Origin: Diphasiastrum complanatum
Taxonomy: Eukaryota > Streptophyta > Lycopodiopsida > Lycopodiales > Lycopodiaceae
Direction: 5' to 3'
DNA: 64,000 nt
Assembly: GCA_029204225.1 (NCBI GenBank)
Contig: CM055097.1
Coordinates: forward strand, 39,297,106 to 39,361,105
Position numbers and translations under genes: made by a program. Positions 33,758 through 47,807 of the stretch are shown here, piece after piece (positions within the stretch are counted from its first letter, which is position 1; each line of letters opens with the position of its first letter). The notes below the pieces were generated by a model. The model did no database searches. It was not told where the DNA came from and saw only the letters and a list, made by a program, of their open reading frames with translations.

Positions 33758-34215
33758 AGACAAAACTGGCGAAGGTTCCCTAGGTGAAGATTGGCTCAAC
33801 GAAGGTTCAGCAGTGCTATTTTGAGAAAAAACTCTTTGATCAGGCTTTTCTAACAATTTCTAAGGAAATAATCTTCGTCGAACTCTCAGATTCAAGATCT
33901 GACATGAATAAAACTAGGGTAAACCCGACAGGTTTCTGACACAAAAAAACACAATTTATGTAGTTTGGCGAGGGCAAAAATCAAGATTTTTTATGATCTG
34001 AACGAGAAGAATGTTTGTCAAACTCAAATATAGTATTTTTCTATAAATAAAATGTTCTAAAAATTCGACGAAAGTTTTGGTGAAGAATCAAGAGTAATAT
34101 TTGTATTTTTGCAAAAAAATGACTTTTTTTAACAAAAATATGGCAATATGACAACTGATTCTCTGAAAAAACCTTCTATTTTTGGTATTATTCTTCGTCG
34201 ACTTGGCTATTTTGA
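33758..34215 (-). other. Remaining 5' leader of Ty3 copy A2
   Basis: AT-rich, non-coding. It contains GCGAAGGTT near 33769 and 33800, the opposite motif CTTCGTCGAAC near 33870, and variants near 34070 and 34195, matching the A1 leader at 24417-24720. No primer site or LTR follows; the copy is truncated here against a copia fragment. Confidence 0.6.
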
Positions 34216-34224
34216 GAAAAAAAA

Positions 34225-34602
34225 CTATCTAATTCAGCTTAACAAATGAATCTTTAGACAAGGATTTAGTAAACAAGTCAGCTAAGCAACTCCATGAAGA
34301 CACATGTTGGAGTTTGATCTCTTTGGCTTGCTCCCTCACAAAATGATGAGCAATTTTGAAACCATAAAAAAAATATTGAACATTGAATCCAAGTCACTAA
34401 AAAAAAGACAAACAATATTCAATTATGGCTATGGAAAAAGTCCCTAACACTGATCTTTAGGCTAAAGGCAATCAAGATTCTGAGAAGCCAAGTAAATTCC
34501 ACCACTAGGGAAAAAAAAGGAGATACTACCAAAAAACTGCAAAAAAAAATCAAAAAGCATTTTCACCCTATGATTGATGAAAAGCCAAGCTCTGATGCCA
34601 CT
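34225..34602 (-). pseudogene. Copia remnant: RNase H end and a separate primer-site region
   Basis: The minus strand of 34360-34225 gives HHFVREQAKEIKLQHVSS and ADLFTKSLSKDSF, the C-terminal end of copia RNase H, similar to the intact element at 28490-28370 but diverged. After about 230 bp of A-rich sequence the minus strand of 34601-34586 reads TGGCATCAGAGCTTGG, a one-mismatch methionine-tRNA primer site. These look like the two ends of a copia element with its body deleted, or two different relics side by side. Confidence 0.55.
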
Positions 34603-34689
34603 CTGAAAATCACCAAGTGAAGATTCTCTAGATGATGTTGCATACACCAAAATGAGTATTGTGGAGCCAAACCACTCATCCAACTGGAA

Positions 34690-35762
34690 GTAGAAACTCT
34701 ACCAAGCAGTGGTATAAGAAGAAGGATCACACCCTCAAATCCTTAGGGTTTCAACCATTGATGGCCGACTACAATGTCTATACAAAGGTCATATATGAGA
34801 AAATCATAATCATAGCAGTCTATGTGGATGATACTTTGATTCTATCCAGAAGCAACGAGCTAATTGCTCAAGTAAAACATGATATTTCACAACATTTTGA
34901 CATATCAGATCTAGGGAAAGCAAAATGCTACCTAGGATTGCAGGTCGACAGAGATCTTGATGGAGGGAAGCTGTATCTTCACTAGTCAAGATACATCCAA
35001 AAAATCATTGATGATTTTCAAATGACAGACTACAAGGGAGCTAACACGCCGATGGTAGCTGGAACAGTTCTGACCAAGTAAGACTGCCTGCAGAATGCAG
35101 AAGAGCAGGAAGCCATGCAGAACGTAAACTATAGGAGATTAATCACGTCACTCATGTACTCAACAGATACTACACACCCTGACATTGCTTATGCAGTTTT
35201 CAGAATGAGCCAGTTTAATGTCAATCCAGGCCCTACGCACTGGAAGATAGCCAAGAGAATTCTACAATACCTTCAACAGACGAAGGATTATGGGCTATGT
35301 TTCTCTCAGCATGAAGGATGCCAGATTAAATCCTACAGCGATGCAAGCTGGACGTCCCTGAAAGATGACTGCAAGAGCATCTCAAGATAATGCACAATAG
35401 CATCCGGAGCAGTTGTCATATGGATCAGCAGGAAGCAGACCGTGACCGCACAATCATCCTACGAAGCAGAGTATGTTGCAGCAGCCAAGATGGCAAACGA
35501 GCTTACATGGCTCAAGCAATTTCTTGACCAACTGGGAGAGAACTCCAACGAGCCGCTGCTACTATTCATGGATAATACATCCGCCATTCATCTGACAAAG
35601 GATCCAGTGTTTCATTCCAGAACGAAACACATTGCTATCGAATATCATCTGATAAGAGATCTGGTTGAGAAAGATAGGCTGAAGACCGAGTTCATTCCAA
35701 CAAAGCAGATGGTGGCCGATATCTTCATGAGGCCTCTTGACAAGACGATTTTTGAGAAGTAG
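34690..35762 (+). pseudogene. Copia RT (C-part) and RNase H, second family
   Basis: Mostly one plus-strand frame: WYKKKDHTLKSLGF, then the RT active site IIIAVYVDDTLIL (about 34815), DLGKAKCYLGLQV, then RNase H (SYSDASWTS, SSYEAEYVAAAKMANELTWL, FMDNTSAIHLTKDPVFHSRT) and the end VADIFMRPL. Stops occur near 34983, 35079 and 35388. The 5' half of pol and gag are missing. It is clearly different from the intact copia element and in the opposite orientation. Confidence 0.9.
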
Positions 35763-35807
35763 TGCGCAATCTTAGGAATCATAAAAATATCAACTTTGAG
35801 AGAGAGC

Positions 35808-36922
35808 TGAAGAAACCAAGAGTTTCTATCTTTCAAAGCCTTAGAATTTTTCCTTAGTTTTTCCTTTGTTGTCTGTGTATTTTGAACTGGTTTTTCACAA
35901 TCTGCATTTTTGGGTCATGAAGAAAATTCATCCCTAGGTCTAAAGTACTTAGAAAATAATTCTGAGAACTTTTTCTGACATTGTCGCATTTTTCGCATTT
36001 GTGCGAAAAAAGGAGACATTGTCCCTAAAATGTCTTAGAAAGGTTTAGACCCTTAGAAAAAGGGACATTGTCCTACTGTAGCATTTCTCGCCTCCTTAGA
36101 AAAAGGGGCACTCCATTTAGAAAAGATTTCTACCATACTGTCATGTTTTTCGCCTTTCGAAAAAAAGTGACATTGTCTTTAAAATGCCTTAAAATCATTT
36201 TCAAACCTACCTTCGCGTTTTTCTCCTTTTTCGAAAAAAAGCGAAGGTGTCCTTGAAAAGCAAAGGTGTCCTCAAAAACAAAAGGCGACACTGCCCAAAA
36301 AAAAAAAACTTAAAAATGTCTTTAAGCAAGAGCGAAGGCCTGCAGCGTGAAGGCACAAGCACAACAGGCAGAAGGCGGATGATTCATAGCGGACAACGAC
36401 AGAAAACTGGAATCAGTTTCGGTTAAGGCTAATGCATTTCTTTTGATTAGATCTTCTAACTTAATCAGTCTCCTGGATTGATCACATAAAGAGATCAACG
36501 AAGGATGCAAAATATGCAGAAAACACACACAGTCACGGACGGAATACAGGCAGATAGTCTGAGATAGCTCGAGAGCGAGTTTACAGATTAGCAGTAGCTA
36601 GTCATATTATTTGCAAGAAGAGAACATCTCTCTCGCATCAACGCGTTGGTCTAGAAAACAGACAACGCTCGAGAATTTTATTGTAAATTCAGTTCAGAAT
36701 ATTTTCTCAATGTTCTGTTCAGTGATGTATATGATCTATACTTGAATGCATGCTATCAATAGATAAATTTTCGCTGTTGTTTTATTCAACATTCTCTGTT
36801 GTTTACAAGTTTGAATTTTACAAGTAGTAGCAAATCTGAGGCCTGAAAGAGAATTAGACCGCAGTGAGAAGCAGTAGCTACTCCTGCTAAGTCAGCTCTA
36901 TTCGGCCTTTCATTCTGCATCA
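35808..36922 (+). repeat. Probable 3' LTR of the second copia family
   Basis: Begins TGAAGAAACC after a purine-rich GAGAGAGAGC, 45 bp past the RNase H stop, and ends near TTCTGCATCA, giving TG...CA ends and about 1.1 kb. The 5' partner is not in the window, so the right boundary is a guess. It contains the hairpin cluster listed separately. Confidence 0.4.
35978..36260. repeat. Four successive hairpin-forming repeats with ACATTGTC boxes
   Basis: Four related segments each have a pyrimidine arm, a short loop and a complementary A-rich arm: TCGCATTTTTCGCATTTGTG (from 35984) paired with GCGAAAAAAGGAGAC; CTCGCCTCCTTAGAAAAAGG near 36089; ATGTTTTTCGCCTTTCGAAA near 36143; and the strongest, CCTTCGCGTTTTTCTCC pairing with GAAAAAAAGCGAAGG at 36210-36247. 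ACATTGTC occurs at 35978, 36016, 36064 and 36169, next to the stems. No ORF fits. Confidence 0.65.
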
Positions 36923-37570
36923 ATGATCTCTGAACACGATTGCCATCACCAGGCATTCGAGTTGGGGAACTGTGTAAATGTTAGGAATGCAAATATGGTG
37001 ATAACGAAGGAGGTGTACGTGGACGCCCTTAGCCTACCAAAGGATGCCAAGTACTTGATAAATAGAAAATGGCTACATGGTGACTGTCTATCTGGCAATT
37101 GTTTGAAGGATGCTAATAATGAAAGGAATTGGACTACCTCTCATTTATATATTAATGGGGTAGATAAAACACAACACAATCCTTGTTTTGTTTGTATTCA
37201 ACTTGTCAAAAGTCTAGCCTTATAAACAGTATCTAGTCCTGACTTCACACCTTATCCAAGTAAAAATAATAGTTGAGACCTCTATTGTTAGACGATTTCT
37301 AGGAAGATTCTTCTAGCAAATTCCAACTATAATAATCACATAAATGATATCAAAAAGCGGAATCAAGCCACCAAACTACAGCAGAGAGCGTTGACAAATC
37401 ACTAACAAGGGAGCTCCAGAATCTGAACCTACTGAGAGCGCCAATACCAAAGAAGTCGACAAGGGGACCGACCAATGAGCAAAAGCAAAGCCCAGTGCCT
37501 CACAACCATATTTTACGGTGACGTGAATAAAAGCATGGCCGAGTCGACAAAAGTACTAAATATACCAGAA
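36923..37570. other. Region with one unassigned 100-codon ORF
   Basis: Plus strand 36923-37225 is open for 100 codons (MISEHDCHHQAFELGNCVNV...), with several Cys and His but no pattern I recognise. Length and position directly after a probable LTR give no support for a gene. The rest of the stretch shows nothing identifiable. Confidence 0.3.
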
Positions 37571-37572
37571 AT

Positions 37573-42898
<5,326 letters not shown>

Positions 42899-45442
42899 TC
42901 AAGCAGCATCAGCACAAATGCTGATATTTTCATTTGAGAAAAAAGCCTCTTCGGTTGCATGCTTTGTTTGCAAATCCGAGATAGCTTCTCTGGAATTGGA
43001 ATCCTTGTTCTTGGTTTCAATCACGCTGTTTGCTGGACATTGGTATAGCATTAACTTTCTTAATTTTCGAACATCCTCCCACTTGCCTACTGCAGCATAG
43101 ATATTTGATAGCAATACATAGGGTGATGGATCTCGTGGATCTAGCTCAAATAAATGTTCTGCAACACGCTTTGCTCGATGGATGTCAAGGTAGAGTTTGC
43201 AGGCCCCAAGCAAGGCCATCCATAAAGCAGCACTAGGTTGATATGGCATTCTGGAAATAAGATCCTCTGCCTCCTTCAACTGTCCAGCCCGACCAAGGAG
43301 ATCAACCATGCACCCATAATGCTCCATTGTTAGTTCTATATCACAACGTTGGCTGATTGAGACAAAATAATGGCAACCCTCATCCACCAACCCTGCATGA
43401 CTGCAGGCAGAGAGAACACCAACTACGCTAATATGATCTAGTGTTACTTGTTCCAGCTGCAATTCCCCAAAAATTTGCAAAGCCTGTTTTCCCTCCTGCT
43501 TGGTAAATGCTGCAATCATAGCATTCCATGACACAAGATCTCGTCGAGACATCTTGATGAATGTATGATAAGCATCTTCCAGACTTCCACACTTGCCATA
43601 CATATTGACAAGCGCATTTTCCACAACAATATCTGGCTGAAGGCAGCAGTCTATCATGTAGGCATGAATACGTCGGCCCTCTTCTAGATCAGTCAAGTTT
43701 GCACAGACCTCTAAAATGCTTGAAAAGGTGATATTGTTTCCTCCTATTTTTTGTTGCTCCAACTGTCTGAAGAGTTCAAGGGCATCTTTCCCATGCCCGT
43801 GGTTGGCATAAGCGACAATCATACTGTTCCAAGAGGCAACATCTCGGTTTGGAAGCTTCTTGAATACCATGGAAGCATCTTGCAGGCTTTCACATCTCGC
43901 ATACATGTTAATAAGGGCATTTCCTACAATAATATCAGACTCCAACATGCTGCTAACAATATGTGAATGTATCCATTTGCCCATGGCTAGGGCTTCTGGC
44001 CTGGAGCATGCATTTAACAGGCTGACAAAGGTGATCTTATTAGGCTTTAGTCCTTCCTGCTGCATTTGCGTAAATGCTTGGAAAGCATTTGCTTGATGCC
44101 CATGTTGCGTATAAGCTGCAATTATGGCATTCCATGTGATCACATTGCGCCTGTGCATCCTACTGTATACTAGAAGCGCGTCCTCAAGACTACCACATTT
44201 ACTGTACATATTTACAAGGCCACTTGATACAGCCACATCTGACTCAAACCCTAAATCGGAGATACAGATATGAATAAGCTTGCCCTCTGTTAAAAGTGAG
44301 GCGCTAGCACAAGCACTGAGAATGCTCACAAATGTAATTCGGCTTGGAAACATCCCTTCCTGTCGCATCTGCTTGAAAAGTCGAAGGGCAACCTCGCAAT
44401 ACCCAAGTCGAGCATTAGCAGCAATCAGCGAGTTCCATGAAACGACATCCTTCTCAGGCATTTTATTGAAAATTTTATTTGCATCTTCCAAACTCTTGCA
44501 CTTGCCATACATATTCACAAGAGCGTTCCCTAAAACCACATCAAGCTCTAATCCACGATCCACAATATGAGTATGAAGCCATTTACCCCTATCCAGATCT
44601 GCCACGTCTGCACAGGCGTCGATCAGAATCACAAACGTGACCTTGTCTGGCTTCACAGGTGTCCATTGCATTTGTTCAAAGAGTTGCAGGGCCATCTGCA
44701 ATTCTCCGCGTTGTGCATAGGCTCCAATGATAACATTCCACGCCACAATGTTAGGGTAAAGGATTCTACTAAAGGCTTTCCTGGCATCCTCCAAGCTCTC
44801 ACATCTGCCATACATATTAGCCAACGCAGACGCCACTACAAGATCTTGTTCAAACCCTGCTTCATAAGCAAAAACGTGAATCAATTTTCCCTCTTGCAAC
44901 GCCGAAGCTCCAGAAAAGCTCTTGAGCAAACTTATAATAGTTATCCTATTTGGATTGAGACCTTCCCATTGCATCTGGCTGTAGAGCTGGAGGCCTGCAT
45001 TGCCGCACGCATGTGCAGCATAGGCTGCAATCATAGCATTCCAAGAGACTACATCTCGCTTTTCTAGGGTTTCAAATACTCTGACAGAATCTTCCAGGCG
45101 TCCACATTTTCCATAAAAACTAAGCACCAGGTTTCCTAAAGATTGATTTTCCAGCAATCCGTTTCTGCTGAGGTGGCCGTGAATCCTCCTTCCCTCCGAC
45201 ACAGCTTCTAACTCACAACACTTACGAAAAAGACAAGAGTAGGTTGTCAGATCTGCCTGTAATTTACCTTGTTCAAGCGATTCCACCTCTTTCTTCAGCC
45301 GTCCCCGTTCCGACACAAGGCCACCAGATCCCGACTTTTCAACTCTGCTAAAAGACGCAGAAGCATCTGCACAATTAGTTCGGAGTTGAAGAAGCGATTG
45401 CTTACATTTCCGGTGCAATGCAGTGTTTCTAACCCAAAACAT
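42899..45442 (-). CDS. PLS-class pentatricopeptide repeat protein with E-type C-terminus
   Basis: A single exon of 847 codons from ATG at 45442 to TGA at 42899. The N-terminus MFWVRNTALHRKCKQSLLQL is basic and Ser/Leu-rich, compatible with mitochondrial or plastid import. From about residue 65, at least six PLS triplets repeat, recognisable by WN-A/S-M/L/I-I-AAYA (VVSWNAMIAAYAAH, IVAWNVIIGAYAQ, VVSWNSLIAANAR, VITWNAIIAAYTQ, VASWNSMIVAYAN, LVSWNAMIAAFTK) and by NMYGKCGSLEDA blocks. The C-terminus has the E1/E2 region (CMVDLLGRAGQLKEAEDLI, PYVLLSNIYAAVGKWEDV). It then loses the usual PG-S-W-I-E motif (here PANSVIET) and ends about 30 residues later without a DYW deaminase domain. Such proteins bind organelle transcripts for RNA editing or processing; an E-type protein would need a partner supplying deaminase activity. 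The RNA target cannot be read from sequence here. Confidence 0.93.
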   Translation of the reverse strand: MFWVRNTALHRKCKQSLLQLRTNCADASASFSRVEKSGSGGLVSERGRLKKEVESLEQGKLQADLTTYSCLFRKCCELEAVSEGRRIHGHLSRNGLLENQSLGNLVLSFYGKCGRLEDSVRVFETLEKRDVVSWNAMIAAYAAHACGNAGLQLYSQMQWEGLNPNRITIISLLKSFSGASALQEGKLIHVFAYEAGFEQDLVVASALANMYGRCESLEDARKAFSRILYPNIVAWNVIIGAYAQRGELQMALQLFEQMQWTPVKPDKVTFVILIDACADVADLDRGKWLHTHIVDRGLELDVVLGNALVNMYGKCKSLEDANKIFNKMPEKDVVSWNSLIAANARLGYCEVALRLFKQMRQEGMFPSRITFVSILSACASASLLTEGKLIHICISDLGFESDVAVSSGLVNMYSKCGSLEDALLVYSRMHRRNVITWNAIIAAYTQHGHQANAFQAFTQMQQEGLKPNKITFVSLLNACSRPEALAMGKWIHSHIVSSMLESDIIVGNALINMYARCESLQDASMVFKKLPNRDVASWNSMIVAYANHGHGKDALELFRQLEQQKIGGNNITFSSILEVCANLTDLEEGRRIHAYMIDCCLQPDIVVENALVNMYGKCGSLEDAYHTFIKMSRRDLVSWNAMIAAFTKQEGKQALQIFGELQLEQVTLDHISVVGVLSACSHAGLVDEGCHYFVSISQRCDIELTMEHYGCMVDLLGRAGQLKEAEDLISRMPYQPSAALWMALLGACKLYLDIHRAKRVAEHLFELDPRDPSPYVLLSNIYAAVGKWEDVRKLRKLMLYQCPANSVIETKNKDSNSREAISDLQTKHATEEAFFSNENISICADAA

Positions 45443-45648
45443 TAAAATCAGAAAGATGTATAATCAGCAAGAAATTGCAATGAATGATCAAGAGGTTTTT
45501 ATTGCAGAAGGTTTTTCCGATTTCTGAGAGCAATGTTCAGAAAATACTAGATGATGATAATTTTAGGGTTGCATTCATCTTGGACGCCATCGCCCCGATC
45601 GCGAAGAATGAGATTTAATGGCACGATAAATGTCACGCCCCATCGCTT

Positions 45649-45711
45649 AGATTTTGCCACGTGGAATGCTGACTCCTGTGCACAAACCATTACTATGACG
45701 TGGCAAAATCT
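45649..45711. promoter_or_regulatory. Inverted pair of ACGT (G-box type) elements upstream of the PPR gene
   Basis: AGATTTTGCCACGTGG at 45649-45664 and TGACGTGGCAAAATCT at 45696-45711 form an inverted repeat with 14 of 16 bases matching and a 31-bp spacer. The first contains the palindromic G-box CCACGTGG; the second contains TGACGTGG. Both are classic plant bZIP/bHLH target cores. They lie about 210-270 bp upstream of the PPR ATG and may belong to its promoter. Confidence 0.5.
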
Positions 45712-45937
45712 GGACGTTTCTGGCAAACTTCAACGGTGAGCTTTACATCATATCCTGCCATTCAAATATGGAGGCCAAATATAACTCCATTAAAATGTTT
45801 TGGACAAAGATCCATGACATTTTGTGTGGTAAGGAATCAAGACTTGAATCACTAGCTTAATGATTATGTTTTCCAATGTCTATTTAGATTCGTCATGGTT
45901 GTGCGAAATAAAGCAGCCCGAGTAGATGAGATTCTAG

Positions 45938-46026
45938 CCATTAAGGAGTCACAGGCCGACAGTCATAGGTCAGCAGATAACATTCTAAGGAGTCACAGGC
46001 CGGTGACTCCTTAATGGTTAGAATGT
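45938..46026. repeat. Strong hairpin / inverted repeat
   Basis: CCATTAAGGAGTCAC (45938-45952) is perfectly complementary to GTGACTCCTTAATGG (46003-46017). A second copy, ACATTCTAAGGAGTCAC (45980-45996), lies immediately before GTGACTCCTTA and TAGAATGT (46003-46026). It forms an alternative stem of 17 pairs around a six-base loop, interrupted by one small bulge. No flanking transposon features were found. Confidence 0.8.
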
Positions 46027-46029
46027 CAA

Positions 46030-46962
46030 TCTGGCCACGCTACTTCCATTGAGTAATGGGCAAGCTGGCTTTTTTTTACACACTCATTATGAGATGGAAT
46101 CAACATTTGGAAACATAATCATCATAAGCAATTGTGGTGCTCATTTTGCTTTTTAAGCATCATCTGCTTTTGACGTGGACTGAAAAACGGGCAATGTTAT
46201 AACATGAATTGTTAGTTCTAGTGTAACATGATTTGAATAATTATAGGAAGGTTGACGCATTGTTTTAGGGTTTAGGGTTGACATGAGTTTATATTTTAAA
46301 AGCCCATGAGCCATGTGACCTATTTATTTGTAGCTATGAACAATTGACACTAAATTATATGCATACAATTGTACTCATACATTCTTTCATGACGTTAATC
46401 ATAAGGTAAGTTTCAAAGGAGGGAGTTTGTCTCTTAGTGCCTGAGTCGAGGGCGACAATAGTTGACGAATTGTATTTATACATTTTACTGTGACCAAGTA
46501 TAGTAAACTTCTGAAGCAAGGGCTTTATACCTGAAAGAGCCCAACCTTAAGGGCGGCAACCTAAGGGCATGGCATGAAGGGGGTGTGAACCCCTTCCAGA
46601 TCTTACCCGATGTAAAGACCAACTTTTTGAATGGCTCGTGTTTTGGAAATGTTGATTAGCCCATGTGGATTGTACGAGGCCCAACTATGTGATGCGTAGT
46701 CATTCCAATATCTTGTAAGCAAACAATAAAACTAATGTGACGGACACAAACATGTTGTTGAAGAAAATGATCTAATATATGAGGCTAGAAAAAGGGCTTT
46801 TGCAATTATAGTTTTGGGAGCTCTAAATTGAACGTAAAATTGACAAGAATTGGTTGGAATCCCTTATTGGGTGAGGAAAATGGATGGAGAGCATTAGGGG
46901 ATAATAGAACTCAAAATGGGCCCTTTTCAACGCTTATGTGTCCCAATGAATGGTGTCCATCT
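46030..46962. other. Unassigned region between the PPR gene and the duplicated locus
   Basis: No gene recognised. Includes AGGGTTTAGGGTT near 46268 (a telomere-like dimer, common by chance in plants) and a GC-richer stretch at 46420-46640. The plus strand from 46828 is open into the next feature, but its first 45 codons do not match the second copy and are probably fortuitous. Confidence 0.4.
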
Positions 46963-47807
46963 TTGAAAACATTGAAATGTATGTATAATGTCTCTCATGG
47001 TGCTACATTAAAGCACCCTTGTTTGTACTGCATGAAAATTACTAGAGAATATGCAGATCCAAACTGGAAGCTTGTGCTGCCTATCCCCTTAAAAAATGTG
47101 CATGTTTGCACTCTCATGCAGAAGTTAGATTAATAGAAAAGATCATTTATCTTCATATAGTTTTTGCTTGGAATACTAAGCCAACATCATAAGCAAAGGA
47201 AGCTATCTCTCGATTAGATGATGTTTTATCAAAAGCAGGACTCCATAAAGGACATGTCAAAATTCAAAAAGATGAAAAGCTTTCAGGAAAGAATGGGAAC
47301 ATGCCAACTAAGCCAAGCATAGGAGGAGCAAAAGCACGTTGTTTTCTATCAAATCATACTGGTAATACTTCTAATATTCAATACTCAATCTGGACATATA
47401 TTATTGCTGCCACTCAGGACTTCGAGAAAGACGGCAATTCAGAGTACTAAAAGTTGATGTATGGAAAAAGCTTGATAGTATGATTGCTATTTTAAGAAAA
47501 GAAAAATACTCTGATATTGATAAGAAAGCTGTCCAAAGGACTTATGTCGAGTTTGTTAATGCAATATCAAAAGCATGGGGAGAAGATCACATCACTCATT
47601 ACATGGTTAGTATAAAATTTTCAAAATGCTTTCAAATTTTCATATATATTTAGATCCAAACATAAGACTAACATTATGATTTTGACATATGGAGCACATA
47701 CTAAGAGATCATACAACATTTTTTGCAAATACATATGGAAGCTTGAGTGTATGGTCATCACAAGGGATGGAGAAGTCACACTGGCAAGCACGAGTAGCAT
47801 TTCATCG
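46963..47807 (+). pseudogene. 5'-truncated copy D1 of an unidentified gene family
   Basis: This block repeats 50261-51138 at high similarity. It encodes TLKCMYNVSHGATLKHPCLYC, then PNWKLVLPIPLKNVHVCTL, then KPSIGGAKARCFLSNHTGN and KAWGEDHITHYM, a GTTAGT donor-like site near 47606, and finally SLSVWSSQGMEKSHWQAR (about 47735-47790). A 30-bp segment present in D2 (ATGGCAAAAGATGTAACTAG...) is absent, which removes a stop codon. At 47807 the copy switches to sequence not found after D2, probably the 5' part of the next unit. Frameshifts (near 47118 and 47440) make it non-functional as read. Confidence 0.7.

Larger units (their letters stand above)
25182..34215 (-). mobile_element. Ty3 copy A2 (truncated), split by the copia element
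   Basis: On the minus strand this is a leader (34215-33758), the copia insertion, the rest of the leader (27443-27192), a shortened gag (27191-26871), linker, RT and RNase H (to 25182), then an abrupt end against the A1 LTR. Sequence shared with A1 includes the leader motifs, the gag start (VRRAPRLDLP) and the linker KQHYNTVLKW. Protease, integrase and the 5' LTR are missing. Confidence 0.75.

Noticed and set aside
43030-45067. Several plus-strand ORFs opposite the PPR gene
   Set aside because: Shadows of the repeat-rich minus-strand PPR coding sequence, which is far longer and full of family motifs.
46268-46282. Telomere-like AGGGTTTAGGGTT
   Set aside because: Only two units; such short interstitial matches are common in plant DNA and do not indicate a telomere.
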